From Aquabacterium sp. (GTDB taxonomy: Bacteria > Pseudomonadota > Gammaproteobacteria > Burkholderiales > Burkholderiaceae_C), in the NCBI RefSeq assembly GCF_004297345.1, contig NZ_SCTN01000293.1:1-36402 (forward strand): a DNA stretch of 36,402 nt, given 5' to 3'. The position numbers and the translations under genes were made by a program. Positions 27,983 to 36,402 of the stretch are shown piece after piece. The number at the start of each line of letters is the position of its first letter. Position 1 is the stretch's first letter. Under the pieces are notes generated by a model. The model was not told where the DNA came from, did no database searches, and saw nothing but the letters and a program-made list of their open reading frames with translations.

Positions 27983-29209
27983 TTACTTCACCCAGGTGTT
28001 CATCTGCATGATCGGCATCATCACCGACATCACGATCAGCATGACGACCAGGCCCATGACCACAATGAGCAAGGGCTCCAGAATGGTCGCAATGGCCAAG
28101 GCCTTGCGCTGCACCTCGCCAGACAACTGCGTGGCCGCACGTTGCAGCATCACGGGCAACTGGCCGGTTTGCTCACCCAGGCGGGCAAACATCGACAACA
28201 GGCCCGGGAAGCGCTTCTTGGCCGCCAAGGCAGAGGCCAGCGGCGCCCCTTCGCGCACCTGTACCAGGGCCTCCATCGCATCGGCCCGCATCGCGCGGTT
28301 GGACAGCGTTTCAGCAGCAGCCTGCAAGGCCTTCAAGATGGGCACACCAGAGCCCGCCAGCATGGCCAGCGTACCGGCAAAGCGCGCGGCGTTGTAGCCG
28401 CGCGAGAGCTTGCCGATCAGCGGCAACTCCAGCCAGAAGGCATCGAACTTCTGGCGGAAGTCTTCATTGCGGCGGGCAAACATCAGGGCCAGGAAGCCCC
28501 CGATCAACACGATGGCCAGCAACCAGCCCCAGTTGCGCATGAAGGCACTGAGCGCCAGCATGAACTGCGTGAGCGCCGGCAGCGCCCGCTTGCCACTGGA
28601 GAACACCTGCGCCACCTGCGGCACCACGAACACCAGCAAGGCGATCACGATGACGATGGCGAACAAGGAGACGATGGCCGGGTACAGCGTCGCACCAATC
28701 AGCTTGGATGTCAGCGCCTGCTGCTCTTCCAGGTCATTGGCCAGCTTGTCCAGCACGGCGCCCAACTGGCCGCTTTGCTCACCAGCCGCCACCACGCCGC
28801 GGTACACATCGTCGAACTCGCGCGGCGAGCCCTGCAGCGCGCGGGCAAATGGGGAGCCGGCGTTCACTTCCGCACGCAGATGCGACACCAGCTCGCGCTG
28901 GCGGGGATCTTCAGCCTCATCGGCCAGCGCCGTCAAAGCGCGCTCCAACGGCAGCCCGGCCACCACCAGGCCGGAGAGCTGGCGCGTCCAGATCGCCAGG
29001 GCGCTCGAATTGAACACCTTGCGAACGAAAATCTGCTTGTTGAGGCCTTCGCCCTCGCCCGCCGTACCTTGAACAACGGTCTCGACCTTCAGGGGCACCA
29101 GTTGCTGCAAACGCAATTGCGCGCGCGCGGCCTTGGGGTTGTCGGCCTCGACCAGACCATTGATGGTCTTGCCGGCTGCATCAAGAGCTTCAAAGCGAAA
29201 GGCTGGCAT
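27983..29209 (-). CDS. gspF: Type II secretion inner membrane protein GspF
   Basis: FRFEALDAAGKTINGLVEADNPKAARAQLR, GEQSGQLGAVLDKLANDLEEQQALTSKLIGATLYP; ends ILEPLLIVVMGLVVMLIVMSVMMPIMQMNTWVK. Confidence 0.97.
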   Translation of the reverse strand: MPAFRFEALDAAGKTINGLVEADNPKAARAQLRLQQLVPLKVETVVQGTAGEGEGLNKQIFVRKVFNSSALAIWTRQLSGLVVAGLPLERALTALADEAEDPRQRELVSHLRAEVNAGSPFARALQGSPREFDDVYRGVVAAGEQSGQLGAVLDKLANDLEEQQALTSKLIGATLYPAIVSLFAIVIVIALLVFVVPQVAQVFSSGKRALPALTQFMLALSAFMRNWGWLLAIVLIGGFLALMFARRNEDFRQKFDAFWLELPLIGKLSRGYNAARFAGTLAMLAGSGVPILKALQAAAETLSNRAMRADAMEALVQVREGAPLASALAAKKRFPGLLSMFARLGEQTGQLPVMLQRAATQLSGEVQRKALAIATILEPLLIVVMGLVVMLIVMSVMMPIMQMNTWVK

Positions 29210-29224
29210 GAGGCAATCCCGTCC

Positions 29225-30649
29225 TTATTCCCGCGTGACCCGCAAGACTTCTTCGAGAGACGTCACGCCCTCGGCCACCAGGCGATCGCCGTCGTCACGC
29301 ATGGTCCGCATGCCAGCTTGTTGCGCGCGTTCGAACAACTTGGCCTCGGAGGCCTGCTCATGGATCAGTGCACGGATGTCGTCATCAGCCACCATCAGCT
29401 CATACACGCCGGTACGGCCCTTGTAGCCACTCATGCCGCATTCGCTGCAACCCACAGGGTGCCACTTGCCATGGTCGTCTTCGCGCTTGCAATGCGGGCA
29501 CAGCTTGCGCACCAGGCGCTGGGCCAACACGCCCAACAGCGACGACGACAGCAGGAAGGGCTCGATGCCCATGTCGGTCAGGCGGGTGACGGCGCTGGGC
29601 GCGTCATTCGTGTGCAGCGTGGCCAGCACCAAGTGACCGGTCAGCGAAGCCTGCACGGCGATCTGCGCAGTTTCCAGGTCACGGATTTCACCGATCATGA
29701 TGACGTCCGGGTCCTGACGCAGGATGGCGCGCAAGGCCTTGGCAAAGGTCAGATCGATACGGGCGTTGACCTGGGTCTGACCGATGCCGGGCAGTTCATA
29801 TTCAACCGGGTCTTCCACCGTCAGCACATTGGTGGTCTGGGCATCAACGGTGCTCAAACCGGCGTACAGCGTGGTCGTCTTGCCGGAGCCGGTCGGACCG
29901 GTCACCAGCACGATGCCGTGCGGCTGGCGCAGCAGACGCTTGAAGCGGTCCAGCGAATCGCCGCTCATGCCCATGGATTCGAGCGTGAACTTGTTGGCAT
30001 CACCCTTGTCCAGCAGACGCAGCACGGCGCGCTCACCGTGCGCAGAAGGCAGCGTCGAAACCCGCACGTCTACCGCGCGACCGCCGATGCGCAGACTGAT
30101 GCGACCGTCTTGCGGCAGGCGCTTTTCAGAGATGTCCAGCTCGGCCATGATCTTCAAGCGAGAGATCAGCGCGGCGTGCAAGGCCTTGTTGGGCTGCACC
30201 ACCTCACGCAGCGTGCCATCCACGCGAAAGCGCACGGCCGATGAACGCTCGTAGGGTTCGATGTGAATGTCGGAGGCGCCGTCCTTGGCCGCTTGCGTCA
30301 GCAAGGCATTGAGCATCCGGATGATGGGCGCGTCGTTGCTGGATTCAAGCAAATCCTCAACGGCGGGCAGGTCCTGCATCATGCGGGACAAGTCCACCGC
30401 GCTTTCGACTTCGCCCACCACGGCTGCGGCGCTGCCCTCACCGGCCGCGTAAGCGGCAGCAATGCGCTGCGCCAAGGTTTCGGCGGGTTCCTGCTCGATG
30501 GCGTTGACCACATACAAGCGCATCACTTCGGACAAGGCCGAAGGAGACACGGCCGTGCTGGCCCACAGTGTGGTGCGCGCCTCATCGCACTCCAGCAGCA
30601 GACCATTGGCCTTGGCGAAAGCGTAAGGAAGGGGGTGACGTGCGCCCAT
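29225..30649 (-). CDS. gspE: Type II secretion ATPase GspE
   Basis: [15 protein letters not shown] Walker [63 protein letters not shown]...CSEC cysteine motif. Confidence 0.98.
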   Translation of the reverse strand: MGARHPLPYAFAKANGLLLECDEARTTLWASTAVSPSALSEVMRLYVVNAIEQEPAETLAQRIAAAYAAGEGSAAAVVGEVESAVDLSRMMQDLPAVEDLLESSNDAPIIRMLNALLTQAAKDGASDIHIEPYERSSAVRFRVDGTLREVVQPNKALHAALISRLKIMAELDISEKRLPQDGRISLRIGGRAVDVRVSTLPSAHGERAVLRLLDKGDANKFTLESMGMSGDSLDRFKRLLRQPHGIVLVTGPTGSGKTTTLYAGLSTVDAQTTNVLTVEDPVEYELPGIGQTQVNARIDLTFAKALRAILRQDPDVIMIGEIRDLETAQIAVQASLTGHLVLATLHTNDAPSAVTRLTDMGIEPFLLSSSLLGVLAQRLVRKLCPHCKREDDHGKWHPVGCSECGMSGYKGRTGVYELMVADDDIRALIHEQASEAKLFERAQQAGMRTMRDDGDRLVAEGVTSLEEVLRVTRE

Positions 30650-30661
30650 GATTCGCGATCC

Positions 30662-32908
30662 TTACTTGCCGCTGGAAGGTTGCGGCGTCAGCTTGGGCGC
30701 AAAGCCGGAGTCAGCTGGCATCACCACGGTCGGGGCGGGTGCGTTTGGATCGTCCATGGGCTGGCGAACGGGCGGCATGGTCAAACGATTGCTGAGCTTG
30801 AGCGGGTCGAGTTGAGGCCCCTCGTTGACGGGCAGCACGGTGCTCTTTTCAGGCTGGGCTGCCAACTGGCGCTGGCGCATGTAATCGTAGCGATCCATGG
30901 TCAGGTTGTTGCTGTCATCCTGCGTACGCATCACAACCGGTCGCAGGAAAACCATCAAGTTCTTCTTGGCATGTTCGCGCGCGCGGCTCTTGAACAAATT
31001 GCCCAGAATGGGGATGTCGCCCAGCAAAGGCACCTTGGTGTCGCCATCGTTATAGGAATCGGACAACAAGCCACCCAGCACGAGGGTCTGGCCATCATCA
31101 ACCACCACAGTGGTTTCGATCGAGCTCTTGGTTGTGGTGGGGCCTTGGGTCGAGCTGGTCGACTCCACATCGGACTTCTCCTGGAACACGGTCATGCGAA
31201 CCGTGCCACCCTCACCCACCTGCGGACGCACCCGCAGCGTCAAGCCCACGTCCTTGCGCTCGACCGTCGTGAACGGGTTCACCGAACCAGCGCTGCTGGT
31301 CGCACCATTGGTGTACTGCCCAGTCACAAAGGGCACGTTGCGGCCCACCACGATCTTGGCTTCTTCGTTGTCCAGGGCCACCATATTGGGCTTGGACAAC
31401 ACATTGGCATCGGCGTTCTGCTCCAGGAAGCTGGCCAACGCGCCGAGGTTGTACGTGCCATCGGCCATCTTGTGCAGGAAGCCGATGTTGAAGCCACTCA
31501 GGCCTTGCAGTGTCGATTTGCTGGTCACACCAAACAAGCCGGGGATATTGGTCGTCGTGGTGCCCGTAGCCAGGCTGGTGCCTGCGCCCACAACATTGTT
31601 GTTGCCCGCAGCGGCCGCCCACTGGAACCCAACCTGTGCCAGCTTGCTTTCATCCACCTGAACGATCATGGCTTCTACATAGATCTGCGCCCGACGCCCG
31701 TCCAACTGATCCACCACCGCACGCAACTGCTTGTACAGCGCATCCGTGGCCGTGATGATCAGCGAATTGGTGCTGGGATCGGCCTGGATGAAGCCACCGG
31801 TAGAGGGGCCGGCAGATGCCGCCACAGGAGAAGTAGATTGCTGTGAGGCGCCACCGCTGGAAGCCGTGTTCTGCACGCCGCCCATATTGGACGTGGGCAT
31901 GCCACTGGCACCGGAACTGCTCGAAGCACCCGAAGCGCCGCCACCCGAACCACCCGCGCCGGGGAAGGCCGCGCGCAGCACCTGCGCCAGCTTCACGGCA
32001 TCGGCGTTCTTCAGGTAGACCACATGAATGCCGCTACCGCCCAGGCCTGCCGTACCAGGGCGATCCAGGCGCTGGATCAGACTGCGAACCAAGGTCATGC
32101 GCGCCGCATTTGGCGCACGCACCATCAGCGTGTTCGTGCGGGAATCAGACAGCACCATCGTGGTCTGCCCGCCCGCCGCACCAGGTGCGCCAGGCGTGGA
32201 ACCACCGCCATCAGCCAGCTTCTGCACCACAGGCGCCAGATCCGAAGCAATCGCGTACTGCAACGGGATCGCTTCCATGTCCGTGGCCACAGGCACGTCC
32301 AGCGCCGCAATCATCTGGCCGATGCGCTTGAGGTTGTCCGCGTAGTCGGTGATGACCAGCGTATTGGTGGACGCGTTGGCGTTGATCGTGTTGTTGGGGC
32401 TGATCAGCGGGCGCAGCACGGTCACCAGGTTGTTGGCGTTTTCGTACTGCACGCGGAAGATCTGTGTCAGCACCTGATCGCCCGATTGCTTGACGGTACC
32501 GACCTCGACCGTGCCCGTCTGCAACTTGGCTTCGGCTTCCGGCACCACCTTGAGCAGGCCGGACACTTCCACCAGGCTGAAGCCCTGACCACGCAGGGCG
32601 GCCAGGAAGTTCAGGTAGGCCTCGCGCGAAGTCAGGGGCTGATCGCTGTACAGGGTGATGGCACCCTTCACGCGCGGATCGACCAGGATCTGGCGATTGA
32701 TGATGGCCGACATGGCTCGCGCCACGCCTTCGATCTCGGCATTGACGAAATTGAGCGTGACCGTGGGGCCGGCCGGGGCCTTCTTGGATGCAGCAGGCGC
32801 CGCCACAGCCATGCCAATGGGCAGCAAGCCGCCGGGCCCGAAGGTCAGAGCCACGGCTACCATCAGCGCGGTAGCACGAGGGCGAGTCAGCTTGGGATGG
32901 GTCTTCAT
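30662..32908 (-). CDS. gspD: Type II secretion secretin GspD
   Basis: Signal peptide, N0-N3 domains, VPLLGDIPILGNLFKS secretin motif; Gly/Ser-rich insert in the N-domain region. Confidence 0.98.
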   Translation of the reverse strand: MKTHPKLTRPRATALMVAVALTFGPGGLLPIGMAVAAPAASKKAPAGPTVTLNFVNAEIEGVARAMSAIINRQILVDPRVKGAITLYSDQPLTSREAYLNFLAALRGQGFSLVEVSGLLKVVPEAEAKLQTGTVEVGTVKQSGDQVLTQIFRVQYENANNLVTVLRPLISPNNTINANASTNTLVITDYADNLKRIGQMIAALDVPVATDMEAIPLQYAIASDLAPVVQKLADGGGSTPGAPGAAGGQTTMVLSDSRTNTLMVRAPNAARMTLVRSLIQRLDRPGTAGLGGSGIHVVYLKNADAVKLAQVLRAAFPGAGGSGGGASGASSSSGASGMPTSNMGGVQNTASSGGASQQSTSPVAASAGPSTGGFIQADPSTNSLIITATDALYKQLRAVVDQLDGRRAQIYVEAMIVQVDESKLAQVGFQWAAAAGNNNVVGAGTSLATGTTTTNIPGLFGVTSKSTLQGLSGFNIGFLHKMADGTYNLGALASFLEQNADANVLSKPNMVALDNEEAKIVVGRNVPFVTGQYTNGATSSAGSVNPFTTVERKDVGLTLRVRPQVGEGGTVRMTVFQEKSDVESTSSTQGPTTTKSSIETTVVVDDGQTLVLGGLLSDSYNDGDTKVPLLGDIPILGNLFKSRAREHAKKNLMVFLRPVVMRTQDDSNNLTMDRYDYMRQRQLAAQPEKSTVLPVNEGPQLDPLKLSNRLTMPPVRQPMDDPNAPAPTVVMPADSGFAPKLTPQPSSGK

Positions 32909-32911
32909 GAC

Positions 32912-33853
32912 TTATCCGATCGAAATGACAGAACGGTCGCCTTCGCGGCGCCCGATGATGTTCAACAAATTGTCCAGTGCGCCTTTTTCAGCGTCACTGG
33001 CGCGCGCCTCCCCACGAAAGCGCATGCCACCGGAGCTCATGCCCCCTTGGCCAGACAGCTGCAGCGCGCCGTCCACAGTGATCATGGCCATTTGCAACTG
33101 GCCCTGTGCGTCGCCACTCAGATCCAGGCGATAGGACCCGAGACGATCCAGCGTGGTCACACGCGAGGACACGTTGTCCAGCGCCAGATTGGCCTGCCCT
33201 TGAATGCGTGCACGACCTTGCACCACCTCGATGCTCAGGTCCTGAGCCGACAAGCGCACCACGCCGCCCAGTTGCAAGGTGTTCCAGGGCGTGCCCAGCC
33301 CACCCAACCAGGCCGCCGGCCAGTGGCCGATCTCGCCTTGGGAGGCCATGGCCGCCACAGAAGAGTCCGTTGTGGACGTTTGCAGGCGCACATCCGTCTT
33401 GATGCGGCCCAAGCCCAACTCCACCAGCACCACGACCGGTGTGGGCATGCAGCAATCCTGCTGCAGCGTCAAACGCAATCCCATGCCTTGCAGGCGCATG
33501 CGCCAGTTCAGGCGTCCGGGCAAGGCACGGGCGTCACGGCTGCCAGCCCCACCTGTGAGCACGGCCACGGCATCGCCCTTCCAGATGGTGCCTTGCGACT
33601 CGGCCAGCAACAAGCGCTTGCCCGTCAACTCAACGACCCCCTGCGCCAACCAACTGGCCGGGGCGTACACCACCATGCCAGCCAGCGCGCCGATGCCTGC
33701 ACCCCACCAGCCCCAGCGACGACCGGCCTTGCGCATGGTCTCCCAGCGGGCGATTTCCATCGTCGACTCGAGCCAACGCGTGGTCAAAGCGCCCGCGCCC
33801 TGCATCCAGGCAGGGCGTTTGTTGATAAAGGGGATACCAGCCATGGGAATCAA
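32912..33853 (-). CDS. gspN: Type II secretion protein GspN
   Basis: Position in gsp operon; APASWLAQGVVELTGKRLLLAESQGTIWKGDAVA typical of GspN. Confidence 0.9.
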   Translation of the reverse strand: MIPMAGIPFINKRPAWMQGAGALTTRWLESTMEIARWETMRKAGRRWGWWGAGIGALAGMVVYAPASWLAQGVVELTGKRLLLAESQGTIWKGDAVAVLTGGAGSRDARALPGRLNWRMRLQGMGLRLTLQQDCCMPTPVVVLVELGLGRIKTDVRLQTSTTDSSVAAMASQGEIGHWPAAWLGGLGTPWNTLQLGGVVRLSAQDLSIEVVQGRARIQGQANLALDNVSSRVTTLDRLGSYRLDLSGDAQGQLQMAMITVDGALQLSGQGGMSSGGMRFRGEARASDAEKGALDNLLNIIGRREGDRSVISIG

Positions 33854-33860
33854 CTCGGCC

Positions 33861-34379
33861 TCAACGGCCGCCTCCCGATCCCGGCCCCAACGCCAGCACG
33901 ATGTTGCCGGAATACACCCCTGGCTCGACCTGCATCAGGCCGGCCTCGGTTGGCTTGGCTCGCGCGGCACCACGGGCCTCGTCCAGCCAGGAAGCCAGCG
34001 CATCGCCCGACACCTTGTTGAGTGTGAGTGTGGCCCTGTCACCCTGAATAACCAGCTTGGCTCCGGCGCCCAGGCGATCCGTCGCAGACTTCAGCGCGGC
34101 CTCGGATTGCGCAGGCGGCACGGGCGGCCGCTGCTTGAGCATCTGCGTTTCATCCGCCAGGCGGCGCATCTGATCAAGTTGCCCGTCCAGATCACGCAAT
34201 TGCGCGGGTGCGTCGCTCAAGGTACGCCAGGCAGGCCGCACGCCCACCATGATCAGCAGTGTGAGGCCAGCCAGCCAGGCCGCGACCAGCGTAATCTGCC
34301 GCTCACGAGGCGCCATGGCGGCCCACTTGGTTTGCCACTCCTGCTTGAGCGCTTGAAATGAAGATGATTGATTCGCCAT
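33861..34379 (-). CDS. gspM: Type II secretion protein GspM
   Basis: WQTKWAAMAPRERQITLVAAWLAGLTLLIMVGVRPAW; between gspL and gspN. Confidence 0.93.
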   Translation of the reverse strand: MANQSSSFQALKQEWQTKWAAMAPRERQITLVAAWLAGLTLLIMVGVRPAWRTLSDAPAQLRDLDGQLDQMRRLADETQMLKQRPPVPPAQSEAALKSATDRLGAGAKLVIQGDRATLTLNKVSGDALASWLDEARGAARAKPTEAGLMQVEPGVYSGNIVLALGPGSGGGR

Positions 34380-34401
34380 CTGAATGCTTTCGAGGTTGGC
34401 C

Positions 34402-35670
34402 TCAACCGTTCGTACGGCGCACCGTCAAGCGACCGTCACCGGACTCGACCTGCACCCCCGCTGCGCTCAGCTTGCTGCGGAACTGCTCCAGTTCGGCTGG
34501 GCCCCAGGATGCGGGCGGCATCAGCGTCAAGGCATTGCCGTCGTACTGCAAACCTGCCGTGGGTTGCTCGGGTGGCCAGGCGCTGGCCACCGCCGCCATC
34601 AGGGCCTCCAGATCGTTGCCGCCTGCTTGACCGGCCATGGCACGCAAGGCCTCGGTTTCGCGGCGCATCTGTGCGGGCGCATCCAGCACGGCCTGAACCT
34701 GCGGATGGGCCTGCTTGAGCAAGGTCACCATCGCAGCCTTCTTGGACTTGACCAGTTGCGATTGCTGCCATGCCCAGAGGTTGAGCCCCAGCACCTGTGC
34801 ACCCACCAGCGCCAACACACCCATGCGCGCGGGGCGCCACTGAGGGCTCATCACGCGTCGCCATTGGTCGCTGAGGGCATACAGGCCTTTGCTGCGCGGT
34901 GTCAGCTCGAACTGCAGGATGTTCCAGATCGAACGAGCGGCCAGCAGCAAGTGCTCGGCAGGACTTTGCACGGCCACAGCCCGGCCCAGCCAACGCTCGG
35001 CCGGAGAAGCCACGGGCGGCGTGGCAAAGAAGCGTGCCTGAACCGGCAGGGGATCAGGCAACAAACTTCGAGACAAGCTGCCCGCCACGGGCCAGGTCGC
35101 CAGCCCCTCACCGGTCGACCAGGTCAGCAACATATCGGAGCCAGGCTCTTCACTGTTGCCTGCGCCGTAGTGCTCTTCGTGGAAATAGGCGGTAGGCGGT
35201 TCGTCCGGCGCCATGCTGGGCACGACACGCTCCACGCGAATCTTCGCCTTCTCAAGGGTCATGAGCTGGCTGGTGAGCCAGGTGTGGTCGCACGCAGCAA
35301 TCCAGGTAGGCTCCCCCACCTTGGGCAAGGGCGCCACGGCCAGATGCAGGTTCTCGGGATCATCCAGCAGCGCCTCTTCCAGCATGCTGGCCAGAGCCGC
35401 ACGCAAACGGGCAGCAGGCGCCTTGGGCAAGGTCACGCGGTGCCAGCTCAGGTCGGTCGGCGCCATGACAGCCACGACACTGTCCGCCTTGGGCAACATG
35501 GGCGCAGCGCAGCGCCCCTGGCGCGTCACCGACATCCCATCGACGCTGAGCACATAGCTGTACTCCTTCGCCCCGGAGGCCGAGGGCGCAGCGCCGGCTT
35601 CCGCCGCAGCCGCGTCGGCACTCAGGCGCACACGCGCCGGCAGTTGAATGATGAGAATGCTCATGCCCAA
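34402..35670 (-). CDS. gspL: Type II secretion protein GspL
   Basis: Actin-like cytoplasmic domain, single TM, periplasmic ferredoxin-like domain; position between gspK and gspM. Confidence 0.92.
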   Translation of the reverse strand: MGMSILIIQLPARVRLSADAAAAEAGAAPSASGAKEYSYVLSVDGMSVTRQGRCAAPMLPKADSVVAVMAPTDLSWHRVTLPKAPAARLRAALASMLEEALLDDPENLHLAVAPLPKVGEPTWIAACDHTWLTSQLMTLEKAKIRVERVVPSMAPDEPPTAYFHEEHYGAGNSEEPGSDMLLTWSTGEGLATWPVAGSLSRSLLPDPLPVQARFFATPPVASPAERWLGRAVAVQSPAEHLLLAARSIWNILQFELTPRSKGLYALSDQWRRVMSPQWRPARMGVLALVGAQVLGLNLWAWQQSQLVKSKKAAMVTLLKQAHPQVQAVLDAPAQMRRETEALRAMAGQAGGNDLEALMAAVASAWPPEQPTAGLQYDGNALTLMPPASWGPAELEQFRSKLSAAGVQVESGDGRLTVRRTNG

Positions 35671-35789
35671 ACGGTCAGGTTTTCAAAAATTTTTCAGCAT
35701 CCAGCATAGATGCCAGCGCATTGTAGGAGCGCAGGAATAGCGCCCATTTAAGGATTGATACCTGCTTTGACAGTAAAGAATGCCCCTCA

Positions 35790-36402
35790 TCATGGGGTAG
35801 CGCCGGTATCGGTAGCCTTGTCGAGTCCGGAAAAACGACTCTGGTGTCGCACGACAACGTCATTTCCACCGTTGGTGCGCTCCACCAGATGGCGCTGCTC
35901 GATGATGTTGTCTTCGAAACGCAGGCGTCCGCGAACTTCGAAAAAATCGGATCGAATGGAAAGACGCTTGACGTCCCAGTCCGGCGACACCTTCCCGACC
36001 ACATCGGTGAATGCCCCACTGTTGCCACTGAGCTCGTCCTTGAACGGCTTGCGCTGCCGTGCCTGAACAATGCGCGCAGCACGCGCCAAGTCCAAGCCAG
36101 GCACCACGGCGGCGATCACTTCCTTGGTTGCCGTATTGATGTTGACCTGCGAACTGTTGTTGGGCAGCAAGGTCACATAAGGCCGCAAGCGCTCCAGCGT
36201 ACCCGCGTCCAGCCCCAACCACAAGATCTGATCGAAGGTTTGCGGCACCAGCGGGGCCTGTGCACGCCCTTGTTCACCGCCCAGCTTGGTCAAGGCATCC
36301 GGGTCGGACAGCGAGGCCACAGCCAAGACCGATTTATGCAAACTATCGGCGATGCCATCAGCCAAAGAGGGTGACATGCTCAAGGATTCCAGCAAGCGCT
36401 TG
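35790..36402 (-). CDS. gspK: Type II secretion minor pseudopilin GspK (N-terminus beyond window)
   Basis: VNINTATKEVIAAVVPGLDLARAARIVQARQRKPFKDELSG and SIRSDFFEVRGRLRFEDNIIEQRHLVER are characteristic of GspK. Confidence 0.94.
   Translation of the reverse strand, partial: KRLLESLSMSPSLADGIADSLHKSVLAVASLSDPDALTKLGGEQGRAQAPLVPQTFDQILWLGLDAGTLERLRPYVTLLPNNSSQVNINTATKEVIAAVVPGLDLARAARIVQARQRKPFKDELSGNSGAFTDVVGKVSPDWDVKRLSIRSDFFEVRGRLRFEDNIIEQRHLVERTNGGNDVVVRHQSRFSGLDKATDTGATP

Noticed and set aside
27875-30244. 789-aa plus-strand ORF
   Set aside because: Antisense to gspF and gspE; Gln/His/Arg-rich shadow with no domain motifs.
30263-34021. Long plus-strand ORFs (30263-31846, 32024-34021)
   Set aside because: Antisense to gspE/gspD/gspN, which have clear family motifs.
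1-36402. CRISPR arrays, tRNA/rRNA genes, transposases or prophage genes
   Set aside because: None recognised: no regularly spaced repeats, no tRNA cloverleaf noticed, and no transposase or integrase motifs in any ORF translation.

Overview
36.4 kb of GC-rich chromosome with a betaproteobacterial (probably Burkholderiales) character; the lineage is inferred from gene content. Left to right: (i) a minus-strand set of a small conserved protein, IF-1 and an RRM protein; (ii) a hybrid histidine kinase coupled to a DUF1566 protein; (iii) a secreted cyanophycinase-like gene and an orphan cytidine-deaminase-fold protein; (iv) an 861-aa protein with two complete [membrane + GGDEF] modules; (v) a tight three-gene operon resembling a MukFEB/MksFEB/JetABC SMC complex, with no JetD/MksG nuclease next to it; (vi) LysR//GST, nitronate monooxygenase, pectinacetylesterase-like protein and pckG; (vii) a molybdate/tungstate-type ABC operon whose ATPase keeps Walker A but has changes in the Q-loop, signature, Walker B glutamate, D-loop and H-loop; (viii) MOSC, GST, SRPBCC, 5'-nucleotidase and a Lon-like AAA+ protein without a protease domain; (ix) a type II secretion operon in the order K(partial)-L-M-N-D-E-F. 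The best candidates for something under-described are the SMC-like operon, the motif-degenerate ModC and the orphan deaminase. Several palindromes in promoter regions are also reported. All calls come from reading the sequence and ORF translations; no searches were run.
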